A stretch of 64,000 nt of DNA from Thuidium tamariscinum (taxonomy: Eukaryota > Streptophyta > Bryopsida > Hypnales > Thuidiaceae), in assembly GCA_947034885.2 (NCBI GenBank), contig OX344757.2, positions 1,488,001-1,552,000 on the forward strand, in the 5' to 3' direction. The position numbers and the translations under genes are program-made. A model generated the notes under the pieces. It made no database searches. It was given only the letters and a program-made list of their open reading frames with translations, and was not told the origin of the DNA. Each line of letters starts with the position of its first letter. The first letter of the stretch is position 1. Below are positions 36,041 to 48,064 of this stretch, one piece after another.

Positions 36041-36715
36041 TAACCCTTGAACGTCGCCACGGATGTTTGGTGTCCTTTGAATGATAAAGAATCATTCCTT
36101 GTAGGATAGAAGTGCAACTTTTCATCCTTGGTATTAGGGATGAAAAGGGAAGGTCTTTTGTAGTACTTTGACTTTGAATGAGTATATAAGGTAGAAGGCT
36201 CAGAAATGGAGCATGTAAGGGCTGATCTGCCTTTTTCATGTAATTAAACAAATGGAAATATTTCTAGCCCATTTTTCAGAGGAAGAGAAATAGATGAGGA
36301 ATGTAACACAAGTGATTTCATATTTTTTGGAGCATTTTTGAATTAGTTATGAATTTTCAAACAAAATGGGTTGTAGGTCCCTATTTATGTCCCTAGATCC
36401 TCCATGAATGGTTCACTTGCAACTTCAAAGAAAAGATGGAAAAGCAAGGAGAATGATTGGCTCTCACTATTCCCAATGCTTCTATCTTCATTTCATTCAA
36501 TGAGTATAGAGGTCCATTTAAGAACCACATATTGTCCATTTCAATACCTTTTATAGGTTCCATTCTTAATGCCCGCTCTATTTAAGAGCCTCCTACCTTA
36601 TGGCTTTTTCAAAGGAAATGATGTCCCACGGTATCAAAATGCATGATTTCCATGGCCACGGACACCAGTCCGTCCTTCAAGGGTTCAGCTACCTCACAAA
36701 CAAGTTGAGTATTGC
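36041..36715 (+). repeat. Duplicated unit, copy 2, split by a MITE
   Basis: The outer parts, 36041-36188 and 36599-36715, align with copy 1 at 35590-35850. The 410 bp between are absent from copy 1 and form the inverted-repeat element at 36189-36598. Copy 1 therefore serves as the empty site. The open frame from 36600 (MAFSKEMMSHGIKMHDFHG) is the right-hand part of the unit. Confidence 0.55.
36189..36598. mobile_element. TA-flanked MITE, copy 1 (410 bp)
   Basis: The ends AGGTAGAAGGCTC and GAGCCTCCTACCT are inverted with one mismatch; TA lies on both sides (36187-36188, 36599-36600). A second copy is at 48065-48467; the pair shares blocks such as GATCTGCCTTTTTCAT and TTTCATATTTTTTGAAGCAT with scattered differences. 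It is non-coding. TA target duplication points to the Tc1/mariner superfamily. Confidence 0.72.
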
Positions 36716-37200
36716 TGCCTGCCGTGCCTGCAAGGACTCACTGCCTGAGGAGGGGTCCAGTGAGGATAAACTCGTGGGGGGGCTTGCCGGCAACTGGCTG
36801 CAGGTCAAGGGCTGAGGGAGGGTTGCACACCCTTCTAGAACACTTGGGACTTAGGATAAGCTCGCTCCAAGTCCTTGCCAACTGAAGGGGTTAAGTTATG
36901 TCATCCAGTTTGATCTTATCTGGATCCAAGACATTCACTTCATAATGTCACAGCACAGCACAGCAGTTTGGGAACTTGGGCCCCTCCTCCCACAGGGGCC
37001 CCCAGGGAGATCACTGTGCTGGGGATGATGTTCCAGACTCCAAGCCGCAACCGAGGCAGCAAAATGATGGCAGGCAGACATAACTCAACTTGTGCACGAC
37101 TCACTGATCGCAGGACGCTAAATCCTACCATTGAAGGTGGGCCCAGCAGGGTAGATTTTCGGTTCTCTGGGTACAAGTGAAAAAAAGTCCCATGTTGAGG
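36716..37200. other. GC-rich patch and dispersed repeat
   Basis: 36720-36870 is GC-rich with no recognised coding sense beyond the end of a short open frame at 36815. About 37119-37195 (CTAAATCCTACCATTGAAGG, GGGCCCAGCAGGGTAGA) matches the repeat at 10745-10830 upstream of HGO. Confidence 0.4.
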
Positions 37201-40200
37201 TAGGGACATCCATAACTGTCAAAATAAGCAATTCAGTAGAGTTGAAGGTATCTTTTCCTAGAAAAAATATTTTTATAGTATTAGCAACTGAAAATCATGA
37301 AATTTTTTTAAAAAATTAGAATTTTTGGACAAGTCATCTAATTTCTGTGAATTTTCAAAGTGGACCTCACATTAGGAGGGATTTGAGGGCTGCAAAGGGC
37401 CATTTCGGGACTGTTCACGAAACTGGTCTGGGAACGGCTGGCCGCTGGTCAGCATTTAAAAAATAAAAAATAAAAACTTGGGGTCCTGAAATATGAAAAA
37501 AAGTCCAAAGTTTTTATTTTTATTTTTCGAAAAAAAAAAGTCGATGACGTGGCACGTTCTCGACCACGTCGGACTCCTACAGAACTGCGTTCCCGCGGCT
37601 GTTTTCGCGATTTTGGACTGTGGGAACTCACAAGCTCCCAAAGCCCTCCTAATGCTAGGGCACTCTATACCGCACTCTAGTAAATCTACCTTGATTCTCA
37701 CAACAAAATCTAAAAATTCAGAGTTTACCAATCAAAATTAAGAGTGAGTGACAATTTGGAGGTACTCTTGAAGACAATTTAAGGGCACTCTACTTGTCAA
37801 TTATGGGTGCAGTAACGGTTATGGATGCTGCTACCTTATGTGCCGTGTTTAGGGTATGTTCTACACCTCCTTGATTGAATTTGGAATCTCTAATTGTAAA
37901 TATGGATTCAGAATTTGCAGAAAAAACGTTTTGCAAAGAGAAGTCTTTCAATCCTCTCTTCACATCTAAAATCTACAAATTTGGTCATCAAAAGATATGA
38001 GGACAAAGAACACAACATGTGCAACTCCAATAAATTTATGGCTTTTCAAAATCTACTCTACAATATTTTAGAATGAATTTCTAATGTGATTTTGTCACCA
38101 AGATCTAGTGTATTTGGCTCATTTCAAAAAGTCCTCAACACTACATAAAGTCAAGATTGCAATGGCCCTCCTTGCACAAAATCTTGAATAAAAAAATCAC
38201 GATCAATCACTTTGAAGATCAGATTTCCTAGGCTAAAACTAGACTTCAAAAAGACTTTGTATAAAATATGAACTTCTAAAAACAATGTCTTCTGTAGGTT
38301 TTATTTAACTTTAAAGTTTTGTTGGCACTAAAAATTGGTGCCTCAAGCATTGAAGGATTAAGCTTCATGTTTCCAAATTTAAGGTTTTTGGTAAAAGAAT
38401 ATTTTTAGAAAATAGAGTAGATTATGAATTCAATAGCAATAGTTTCATCAAAATCCAAGTTAAACTCTGAGTTGTGAATTTTTTTAAAATTGAGTAGATA
38501 GGTTCACAACTTATGTTTTTTGGTTCAATTTGGTGACGGATTAAAAAATCAACTTACTAAATAATGCAATTGTTGCCCACCTTGAAAAATAAAAGTCTAA
38601 GGAGCTCTAGGAGAAGTCAATTGTGCCTATTCTTGGTTTTTTTATAAACACTACTCTCATTTCACTTGCCACTGTGCATTTCAAGCTCCATCCAAAATTG
38701 CTAAATGACCAAAATGCTGTAAATTTTAGATTTGAACATTTTAAGCTCTATTATTTGTCTTTCATTGAGCTTCAAAAATAAATATCTACTAAACCATTCA
38801 TCCAAATAATCTGAATTGTATTCAAAGTGCTCGCTTTCAGTGTAAACTACAAGATCCTATGGTTACATTCTATCTCATCTCATGAAAAACGAGAAAACAA
38901 ATTGCTCAAGTTCTTGGCAATCTTGGCCCATTTTGAAAGTATACACCTTTTAGGTCATTAGGGGGTAGTTGCAAAGTGGAATGTTGGAAGTGAAGGTATA
39001 TTAAGTCATAAGTGTTCATGAGGTTTTGAAATTAGTAGGGAGAATTTGGTTATTTTCTATACTAAATAGTGAAATTAGATTGCCTTATCCTAAAAAAATT
39101 ATTTTATAAGCCATCAAAGTTTTAAAATATTTCTACAAATAATTCCATTTGTACACATAGAGGCTCATCAGTTCCAATCATAACAATACTTGATTCAAAA
39201 GTAGTGCATTCTTTTACAATGACATTAAATATTTATATAGTATCAAATGTCAAGAAATCAATGTAAGATAACCTAATTTCATTGTTTAGTGTAGTTTCCT
39301 TTTTGTAAAAAAAAATGTATGTGGCATATTTGATAGTAATGTTATTGTTGGTATGTAATGTGTTCTTAAAGTCTATTTTGGAAATTTTGAATTTCTTAGT
39401 TATAGTTTCAAAATGGATGGAATATGGATGGAGCTATATGTGCCAATTAAAATTAATATCATTAGATGTACATCCTACCTATTAGTCATAATGTTTGAAA
39501 GAAGTGTTTGGTATTTATTGATTCTTGAAAATACATAGACTACAAATATACAATCATTACAATATGTGAATCCAAGAAATTATGGAATATACTTTAGGAT
39601 TCTTTCAAAGGAAGGGGCGAAGAATTCTTAAAGTAGTTAAAGTAGATGTGAATTTCTTTTAATTTCTAAATTTTTTTGGTTCAAATTTGCTTCCAAGTAG
39701 TCAAACCCAAAGCAAGGTTAAAATCTTCACCTTTATTTATTCATTAACAAATCCAATTGTAAGATCGTTTAGTTAATTTATTAAAGTTTACCCTCCTAGA
39801 TGAAAAAGCTTATTGATTGCAATACCATGATGCTTTGATTTCAAAGAATAGTATTTTCAACTCTTCCCAAGTGATTGGGTTTCATCTTTCAAACTTCTTA
39901 TACAAATCTTACAACTTGATACTCTCTATAATATGTTTAAAGATATAAGTTGGGAATACATATAATGATTCTAACAAAAAAATAATTCATATTCAAACTT
40001 GCAAAAAAATAAGTTGAAAGAAACAGAATATAATTTAAAATTCTAAATTACTAAGAATTTATTTGTAGAATTGGAAATTTCAGTTTCCAAGGTTGGAATG
40101 TTGTATTAAGAAAAATCTACGTCCTCTAATTTTATTTTATTTCAAAAATATTGAAAATTGGGTTGAATAAAGGCCTTCAGAGTTTCATGATAGATTTTCC

Positions 40201-42050
40201 ATTGAGTTTTCTTCCCTCTCATCATCTTCAACAGAGTGCTGTCGACACGCCCAGCTTGAGTTCCCAATTTATGGGAGAACCAATTGGAAAGCCAGAGGAG
40301 ATGTCAGAGGACTGTGGAAAAAGCAAAGGCAGGTGGGGGGTTTGAGCGAACTTGAAACCCTTATAATTATAAGGGAGAAGCACCTAAAATGGACACTTAC
40401 CCTGGATCTCTTGATCTCGAGGCTAGGGAGAAAGATTATGTGCGTTGTTAAGAAATGGTTTAGGAAACCATAAACATCAGGTTTGTATTTTTTCGAGCTT
40501 GTATGAATATAATATGAATTTCTGAAAACAATTGTGTAGATGCACCTAATGTAGGCACTAAACTAATACCAAAGTAGGCACGGAAACATCCAAAGGTGAC
40601 ACACTCTAACTTTGAATCCCATGCAGGTGATTGGCCATTTCTTGGAAGAGTGACAACTTCTTGGAACGACACTTGTCTTCTTTAGGACCCCACATGTCTT
40701 CGTTGAGTCCGCTTGCACTTGAATTTAGGTTCTTTTCTAGGTGTTTGTGAATGACTAATGTTTAATTTGGGTGCTTCTGCCTTAATCCCTCCTAAACTAA
40801 TGAACCCAAGACCAAGTTAATCCTTAAAATTTGTATGGATTTGTTCCATTTCTCACCTTAGGGTTCTCACAATCATAAGTCTAAAAAAGTCTTGGGGTTA
40901 TTCTCAAGAGAATAAAGTTACTATTAAGAAGTTTATTTAGATAATGAAGTAGATTTACTATTGAATTTATAAAGGTTTCTAAATCATTGGTGGTCCTAAG
41001 GTAAAGAGTCAAAAAGTCATTGAATATGAAATTCTCGTCAATGAGTTTGGATTTGAATTGTTTTTTAAATTATAAGATCCTTTCATCCTACCATATTTGA
41101 TCTTGAATTTAGGCTCCAAATTTGTGGCAAAGCTTTCATTTTTCTCATATTTTAAAAAATATTTAACAATGAAATGATTATAATTGCAAAACCATTTTCT
41201 CACTCATTTTTTGTTCTTAAAAATGAGTGTAGGGAGCCAACTTTCTAAAATGTTATATGCACAAAAGAGCCAATCAAAGCATAATTTTAGTTACGCCCAA
41301 ATGTGGATTTTCTTGAAGTAGCCTCTACTTTTATGTTATATTCTTGCAATCTATGACTTGGATTGAAACCAAACTTTGTAGAGATAACAAGGACTTGACT
41401 TTCTACAAGATCCTCATGTTAATTTAGCTTAAAAATGATTTATTGTGTTTTGTGCTTCAATTCTTTGAAACTCACAAAATTGGGATTCAAAACACTTTGA
41501 AAGTTGTTGAAATGTTAAAGGTTAAGCATAGAGCAATCTCCTCATTGTTGAAAATTCTGAAAATAAAGAAGGGGAAGAAGAGGGCAAAGCTCCATAAGGA
41601 ATGCCCATTTATTTTTAGAATTTTGAACAATGAAGAGATTGCCCCCATATAAACACCTATCTAAAAATGAACAAAATATGTGATTGATAAATGAAAAATT
41701 TGTAATTGCTGATTGTCTAAGTAGATTCACTTCTCAAGGGGATTAGGAAAAATAATCCTCCCTCAAATATTTCTCTACATGGATTTTTCATAGTAAGCAT
41801 AAAAGCATCTCTTGCAACCCTCCAATTACCCCAAAGCCTCTAATTTTTGGATGATAAACAATCAACCATAGCATGTATCAGCCTCTACCTTCAAAATGAT
41901 ACACCAAATAATCCATATTTGAAGGGGTCACTAACCCTTCTACACGCTACATATTCTCCTGGGATTAGCAAGTCACTGTAATTAAAGATAGGGTACTTTT
42001 GCAAGTTCTTTGACTTGTGATTGGTTGAAAGTATATTTTAGTGAGTTGTA
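37201..42050. other. Spacer with old dispersed repeats; no gene
   Basis: 37225-37300 resembles 5268-5330 (AGTTGGAGGCACTTTTTTCT against AGTTGAAGGTATCTTTTCCT), so an old repeat is shared with the 5.3-kb region. 37540-37650 is a short GC-rich stretch containing GACGTGGCACGT. 37855-37925 belongs to the repeat also seen at 11.0 and 52.3 kb. 38690-38966 may be the decayed right end of a long-type TTAA element (AAGATCCTATGGTTACATTC, ending AGGTCATTAGGGG) without its target site. A perfect 18-bp palindrome CCCTTATAATTATAAGGG is at 40358-40375. No gene is supported. Confidence 0.4.
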
Positions 42051-42059
42051 CTGTTGGGG

Positions 42060-42785
42060 ATTCAAGTGACCATCCCCTCTAAAGTGGACAGATCTCAATT
42101 GAAAGGGCTGAGAAAATTGGAGGGTGGAGGAGATGCTCTAATAGAGTGACTCCCTCCGTGCTACTGAAATCCGGCAGGAGCTTCCTCACTCACCCAGTCA
42201 CCCTGCCTGGGAGGGGAGGGGAGTTAGATTCCGCGCTATTTCCGCTCCTCATCAATCCACCGAATCCGAGAGCCCGCCATTCATTTCAGCCCGGCGTAAC
42301 GTAACGTAACGCAACGTCAGTTCTTCCGTCGGAAAGCGACTGCCTGAGCCTCAAGTCAATTAAGGGCGGGCTGTCCTCGATCATGGGGCGGTCCCGAGGG
42401 CGCCAGCAGGGCAGGAACCCTACTCCCCTCTGGCTACTCCTCCCCTCCGTCCGTCGATCCATACTTCATCCATATCCACATTCATCCATACATCCATGAT
42501 GTGGATCAGCCCCTTTTCCCAGTGAGCTCACTCATTGGCCCTTCCTGGCTGGGCGGGGCTGGGCGGGGCTGGGCGGGGCGGTCAGGCAATCGCATCCACT
42601 GCAGCACCGAATCCTCATCACGAAGCCCACATGCAGGCCACTGAAGGCCGGGAGGAGCCGAGGAGGGCGTGGGAGGAGACTCCACGGCAGTTATCACGTT
42701 ATCTGGTGGCAACTGGGCACGGAGGCCGGGGGGAGCAGGCCTGGAGGCTTCCTTCGCACTAAGGTAGACAAGCCTACTGGTACAG
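42060..42785. other. GC-rich island with G4-prone tandem repeat
   Basis: About 700 bp of high GC in an AT-rich desert. It contains a CGTAAC tandem near 42294-42316, CATCCATA-type repeats near 42455-42500, and three tandem copies of GGGCGGGGCT at about 42551-42579, which have six G runs and could form a G-quadruplex. Open frames run on both strands (75 and 131 codons) but are low-complexity. No gene family is recognised. It could be a promoter-like island of an unannotated transcript or a repeat. Confidence 0.4.
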
Positions 42786-42789
42786 CCAC

Positions 42790-42988
42790 CCTGATTTTTT
42801 TTAATTTTTTGGGAAACAAATGAAATGAATTTCATTGCAGAGGAAGAAGGTACAAAGCCACCAGCCGCAAGCGGCCTATTCAAAGGAGGGACTACAAGCA
42901 CACAAGACAGAGACTAGACCTAAACATGAAGCCAGCAAAACGATAACAACAGCACCAAGAGAGGCTGGCAGCCACCTTGGGGCCAATT
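42790..42988 (-). mobile_element. LINE 3' end with poly(A), minus strand
   Basis: On the minus strand the sequence reads through TAGTCCCTCCTTTGAATAGG and GCGGCTGGTGGCTTTGTACC to GCAATGAAATTCATTTCATT, then a tail of mostly A (T-rich at 42794-42810 on the plus strand). This layout is characteristic of the 3' UTR of plant L1-type LINEs. The upstream side is cut by the TTAA element H at 42989. No reverse transcriptase remains. Confidence 0.65.
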
Positions 42989-42992
42989 TTAA

Positions 42993-43917
42993 CCCCTAAA
43001 GGACCATTGTCCCTTCAGGGGACAAATGCAATTTCGGGCAGGTACCTACGGGCTGAATTTTTGTCCTAATTTTTTGAAATTTTTTTTGGAGATAGAAAAA
43101 TTGAATATCTTCATGGGAATATTATTTTTTTTTCAATCGGTGCCCGGGAACAAAAGTTATGCCCAAATAAGCTCAAAACAGGGGACGGCGGGCAGTTCGG
43201 GCAGCAAAGAAAAAAATTGAATTTTTTTTTTTGAATTTTTTTTCTTATAGATTATATTTTTGCCTATCTAGGAAGCTTTGATTCATTTTATTTGGATTTG
43301 TTATGAGAAAGTTATGGGCATTCTTGTTTTTCGGGCAATTAGAGCATTTTCTTGAAAAAAATAACTTGTAGGATTCATTTCTGGATGCAATTTTTGCAAT
43401 TTTTCAAAAAAATAAATTTTTCATGGTTTAGTTTACTTGCTAGAACAATCTCACCATTAGGATTAGTGCATTTTAATTCCATTTAAAAGATATTAATATT
43501 TTAGATTTTCCTTCTATCTCATACCTACTTCTACTTAACATTTTTCTTAAGAATGAAAATTAAGTTTTTTTGAATTTATTTATTTTTTCCTAGATTCTCA
43601 ACTCAATTTTTTACTATAAATAATTAAAGCTCAAAACTCTTTAGTGCAAAATTTTTAAGTTAAAAATGTTCAAAGTCGAAAAATCCAGTCCCGCAATGTG
43701 TTGAAAAACTTGTTTTTCCCACTTTAAATGCAAGTATCTTGCAATCTGTGTGGTCAAAAATTCTGAATTTTTTTCCACACTATCTTATACTAGTGAGGTA
43801 TAAGATCCTACGGTTAGATGTGGAAAAAAATTAATTAAAATATTTTTTTACTCTTTGCTATAGAATTGGCAGTTTTTAGTGTTTTGGGGCAGAAAACAGG
43901 GCTTGGTCCTTTAGGGG
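42993..43917 (+). mobile_element. TTAA-flanked element, long type (copy H)
   Basis: A 925-bp element between TTAA at 42989-42992 and TTAA at 43918-43921. The termini CCCCTAAAGGACC and GGTCCTTTAGGGG are perfectly inverted over 13 bp. The near-left palindrome reads TTGTCCCTTCAGGGGACAA. It abuts a LINE 3' end on its left, so its insertion either cut the LINE or landed at the edge. No coding frame. Confidence 0.92.
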
Positions 43918-43921
43918 TTAA

Positions 43922-45150
43922 AAGGGGCACATATTTTTGAGAGGTGTGTGCATGTTCACAAATTAAATCCAAGTGGAATTATATAATTTCAATCAAAACT
44001 GTAATTTACGTGATTTTTTGAAGTGTCCCGCTTAGAATTAGGAAAGTGCTATAGACTAGGGTTTTGAACACCCTAACAAGAACCCATAACCACCTTTTTA
44101 TGTACCTATTGGCATCCAAGTATTCATCAATTGACTCTTTACCCAAATTGACATAAATGTATTGACTTTGTTAAATTTCTAACCAAATTCAAGTGATTTT
44201 TGGGTAGATTTGGATGGTGGAATGGGACTATATATAGGATGACAATAATGGGTTGTAGATAAAATTCAGTTGGTCTAACTTTAGTATAAGGGTTTTTCTT
44301 TGAGCATTATAGTCACCTAGGAAAAAAAATAGAACAAAACAATTTTGTATAAAAAATGGCATCCAAAATTTCAAATTATAAAAAGATTTGGGATGAAATT
44401 GTTAGATTGAGGATGAGAGTAGAATTATATACATGTGAAATGTTCTAATGTGATGTTTACTCTACAATATGTGGATGAATTTTGAAATTTCGAGCACCCT
44501 TGTATCGCCCCTTTTGACACTACATTAGAAAATGATTAAAAAAACCCAAAAAACTCCCAAAAAAACAAAATTGCTTTACTTTTCGGTAAGGGACCCCGTC
44601 GCCGCCTTCGCAGGAAAGGAAGCATCAGATAACTTAAGTCGGTGGGTGAGGGGAACGGGGAAGGGAAAGGGAACGGAGGGAACGAGTATTTCTGTTCGTC
44701 CGTGGATTCACCACGTGGATTCGGACGGACGGTCGGGGATGGACACTGCGGGTGGGTGACACGTGTCTCATTGGGAACCTCCCGTCTTGAAGGATGGGTA
44801 TTGGCGTCGAGACGATGGTAGGTAGTGAGCTCACTTGTAGACGACGGACTGCAGCCAGAGCCGGTTGCAGTTGACATGCCTGGGACCGGCTCTCCCTGCG
44901 CCATCAGTTTAGGCCGCCCGCCCTACCTGAATTTTCCCTCTTGGGGGAAAACACTGGAATTTTTTAATTTTGCAACACGTGATAAAAATTGGAAATTTGG
45001 AATTCATATTTGCAATCAGAGGTCCCACATTATGCGAGAACTTTGAGGATTTAAAAAAAAATGCGGTACAAAATAGGGGGCAATTTATTTATCTTTACCA
45101 TTGGTTAATAGTGCAATGAGGGGGTCAATCTTTTCGAGCCTTGAATCAGG
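43922..45150. other. Spacer with a GC-rich island at 44590-44960
   Basis: 43950-44020 shares CCAAGTGGAA and CAATCAAAACTGTAATTT with 28545-28595, an old dispersed repeat. The island at 44590-44960 is GC-rich with GGGAACGGGGAAGGGAAAGG-type purine runs and a CACGTG. Overlapping open frames on both strands are Pro/Ser/Arg-rich and not convincing. No gene is supported. Confidence 0.4.
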
Positions 45151-45154
45151 TTAA

Positions 45155-46077
45155 CCCCTAAAGGACCAAGAGTCCCCTCGGGGGACTTTAAGAATTCGGG
45201 CAAGTATTTGTGACTTCAATTTTTCATGAATTTTCTTGAAATTTTCACATAAGATAGAAAAACTGATTATCTCCGTGGGAATATTATTATTTTTTCAATT
45301 GGTGACCAGGAGCAAAAGTTATGCCATCTTAAACATAATTTTCATGTCGCCGGGCAGAAAAAATAAATAAAAAAAACTTCAAAATTAAAAAATTAATTTT
45401 TTTTCCTTATAGATTTCATTTTTGTCTACAAGTGAAACTTTGATTCATTCCATTTGGATTAGTAATGTGAAAGTTATGAACAATCTTGTTTTTCGGGCAA
45501 TCTAAGCATCTTCTTGAAAAAATAACTTATAGGATTCATTTGTGAATGCAATTTTCACAATTTTTCAAAAAAAATTGTTGGACAAGGTTGATTTTGTTTG
45601 CTAGAACAATCTCACCATTGGGATTATTGTGTTTCAATTCCATCTGTGAGATATTTGCAATTTAGTTTCTCTTTCAATCTTGGACCTACATCTACTTGAC
45701 AATTTTTTAAAGAATGAAAAAAAAGTCTTTATTTTGTGAATTTTTTTTCCTAAGCTCTTAGTTCAATTTCTCAATAGAAAAAATTTTTAATTCAAGGTCT
45801 GTAGTGCAAAAAAATTACATAAATGGAGGACAAAGTCATTTGAAGTTGCAAACTAGAGTTTAAGAAAACTTTGTTTTCCAACTTTGAATGCTCATATCTT
45901 CCTATCTATATGGTCAAACTTCATGAAATTTTCACCACATGATCTTAGTTAAGTAAAGTACAAGATCCTACGGTTAGATTCTAAAAATTTAGTTTTTTTG
46001 TTTTTCATGGATGAATGAAGCAGAAATGGCAGTTTTGAGTGGTTTTGGGTTGAAAAACGGCCATGGTCCTTTAGGGG
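45155..46077 (+). mobile_element. TTAA-flanked element, long type (copy I)
   Basis: A 923-bp element between TTAA at 45151-45154 and TTAA at 46078-46081. The termini CCCCTAAAGGACC and GGTCCTTTAGGGG are perfectly inverted. The near-left palindrome is AGTCCCCTCGGGGGACT. It is collinear with copies G and H throughout, and is among the best copies for a consensus. No coding frame. Confidence 0.92.
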
Positions 46078-46774
46078 TTAAGGTAGCCAACCCCTTTTCG
46101 ATTAGCCCCCATTTCCAAAGTCTACATTGTTCTATTTCCGAGTATAGGAGGTAGGAGTAACCAACCCATTACGATGCATTATAAGTTGTTGATTTCCTCT
46201 TTATTTCCTAATTAGCCTATGATTGGAATTAAACATACCTAAATCATAATTGCAAGCTTTTATTAGATGGCACTAAATCGAATAACAAAGATGGATGTTT
46301 AATCCGTAAAAGACCAAGCAACTTTTTCAATTGTGAAGATTTTCAAATTATTACTAAAGCATCAAAAAAATTATAAAAACCACTTGTATTATGTTTATTT
46401 TAAATTCCCTAATAACCTCATCACAAAAATTTGGTCACTTGACCTTTGAAATGGTGGAATTACAAATATTATTGTTTTTAGATGTTTCTCTACCAAAGGC
46501 ATGTCTAGATAAAAATTGTAGGCCCAATTTACATGACTATCACTACTTTTGAAGTTGACTACACTAATAATGATATACAATGTAACTACACTCATTAATT
46601 TTGGAAATGCTACAAATCTTTTACTTTTGATGAAATTGTTTACTAAGAGCACATTTATCTACATTATGCAAAAAAGGAGACGGTTGTGAATATAGTTGGT
46701 AAAGATGTTCATTAGGAGTAAAAATCCACCTATAACAAGCAAAATGAATGTTTTTGCCCTATTGCAATTAGTAA

Positions 46775-47390
46775 AAAAAATTCTTATTTTTTTTCCATAC
46801 AAAGACAAATGTGAGAAACATAGATAGCAATTGAATACTTAGTGGGTTTTTTTTGACACAGCATAAGTTTCCTAAATTTTTTTGAAGTATATTGTCTAAT
46901 TGGCCTAAAATACTCTTTAGACTATGTGGACAGTGCAAAAGTGTCTGCATAATGGTCATCCGACCACCTCAGGTAGTCTGCTCCAGAAGCAACTGCGTTC
47001 TAAAAGCAACCTCTATCTTGGAACCAATGACATGTTATTTGAAATATGTATTTGTGTCCATGATGAATTAGATAGGCTTAAGTGGTCGCTTTTAGAGCAA
47101 ACTACCTTCAAGTAGTTACAATATTTTTTAACATGATCACAATGTGGAGGTAACACTTATTTTGATAAATTTATATTGAAAAGGTGGAAGGTTCTGAAGT
47201 AGTCACTAATAACTCCATCACGTACTATCACCCAACTACCCAAGGCATTCATTTTGACCACTAACCAACCTAATGTAGTTTTAATCTCATGTATTAGGAA
47301 AAGTCTATCATGGGTTGACGTGAGATTCTCATAGATCATTCCTATGTGCCTGCCATGGGTGGTTTGCATGTCATAGACAAGTTTACCTTA
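46775..47390 (-). repeat. Old repeat pair, copy 1 (with insertion)
   Basis: This aligns with 51400-51800 in blocks such as AAAGACAAATGTGAGAAACA against AAAGACAAACATGAGAAATG, and AAAAGTCTATCATGGGTTGA against AAAAATCTACCATGGATTGA. On the minus strand a stretch such as MIYENLTSTHDRLFLIHEIK is open, and copy 2 gives a similar but interrupted reading, so this may be a decayed coding sequence of a DNA transposon or gene of unknown family. A 137-bp inverted-repeat element is inserted in this copy only. Confidence 0.5.
46971..47107. mobile_element. 137-bp inverted-repeat element
   Basis: The left end AGGTAGTCTGCTCCAGAAGC and the right end GCTTTTAGAGCAAACTACCT are inverted with a few mismatches. It is absent from the paralogous repeat at about 51590, where CACCT runs straight into the downstream sequence, which supports recent insertion into copy 1. 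Target duplication is not clear. Confidence 0.6.
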
Positions 47391-47394
47391 TTCT

Positions 47395-47830
47395 TTGCTG
47401 TTTGTGATGAGTTAACTTAGTACCATTTGAAATTGGAATGCATGTGAGAACACTGAGAACTCACAAAATCCAGGAGGTTTGTGTTTCAAGAAAAAACAAA
47501 TCCAGAAAGTTTCTTACCCCATGGAAGTTTCAGAATTCTTTTTCTTAAATTTTTTTAAAAAAACAAGTGAGAAGTTTCCGGATTTTTCTATTTAGTGTGC
47601 TTTTCATTGAATATCATTCTTAGTTTGGTGCCAATAAATCGTGGCGGGTAGTAACAAACTTGCTAACTGTATTGTATTAATTTGGGGAGAGTGTACTGGT
47701 AGTTATTCTTTTGCTGTTTGTGAATAGTGGGTATCATTTGGAAGTTGGGATGGGCATGGCCACGGACAAAACTACCCAAATCCAGAAGGTTTCTTAATTA
47801 CTCCAGGGAAGTCTTCATATTTTTTTAATT
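47395..47830. repeat. Direct duplication, about 313 bp apart
   Basis: 47395-47545 and 47708-47830 share TTTGCTGTTTGTGA, ATCATTTGGAAGTTGG-like and AAATCCAGAAGGTTTCTTA-like blocks in the same order. The copies have diverged clearly. No coding sense was found. Confidence 0.5.
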
Positions 47831-48064
47831 TAGTATTACCTGTTTCCTCCAACTTGGGAAGTCGGGAATCCCTCATCAGTTCCTGTACCCCAACACCAGG
47901 TCCCCATTTAACTTAAAAAAAGAAAACAGATAACTACATTACAGTACCAATAATCCGCCCCGGGTCAGAACTCAGAAGGGTTCCACTCAAGTTGGGTCTG
48001 GTGTCAAAAATAAAATAAATAAATAATAGAGTCTACATGCAGGTACTGTGCAAAGTTGTACATA

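Noticed and set aside
36044-36890. TTAA on both sides of an 847-bp segment, as a possible further TTAA element
   Set aside because: The ends CCCTTGAACG and CTGAAGGGG pair poorly, and the contents are explained by a local duplication plus a TA-flanked MITE.
46395-46652. An 85-codon minus-strand frame as a transposase piece
   Set aside because: No catalytic or dimerisation motif of hAT, Mutator or other families is visible.
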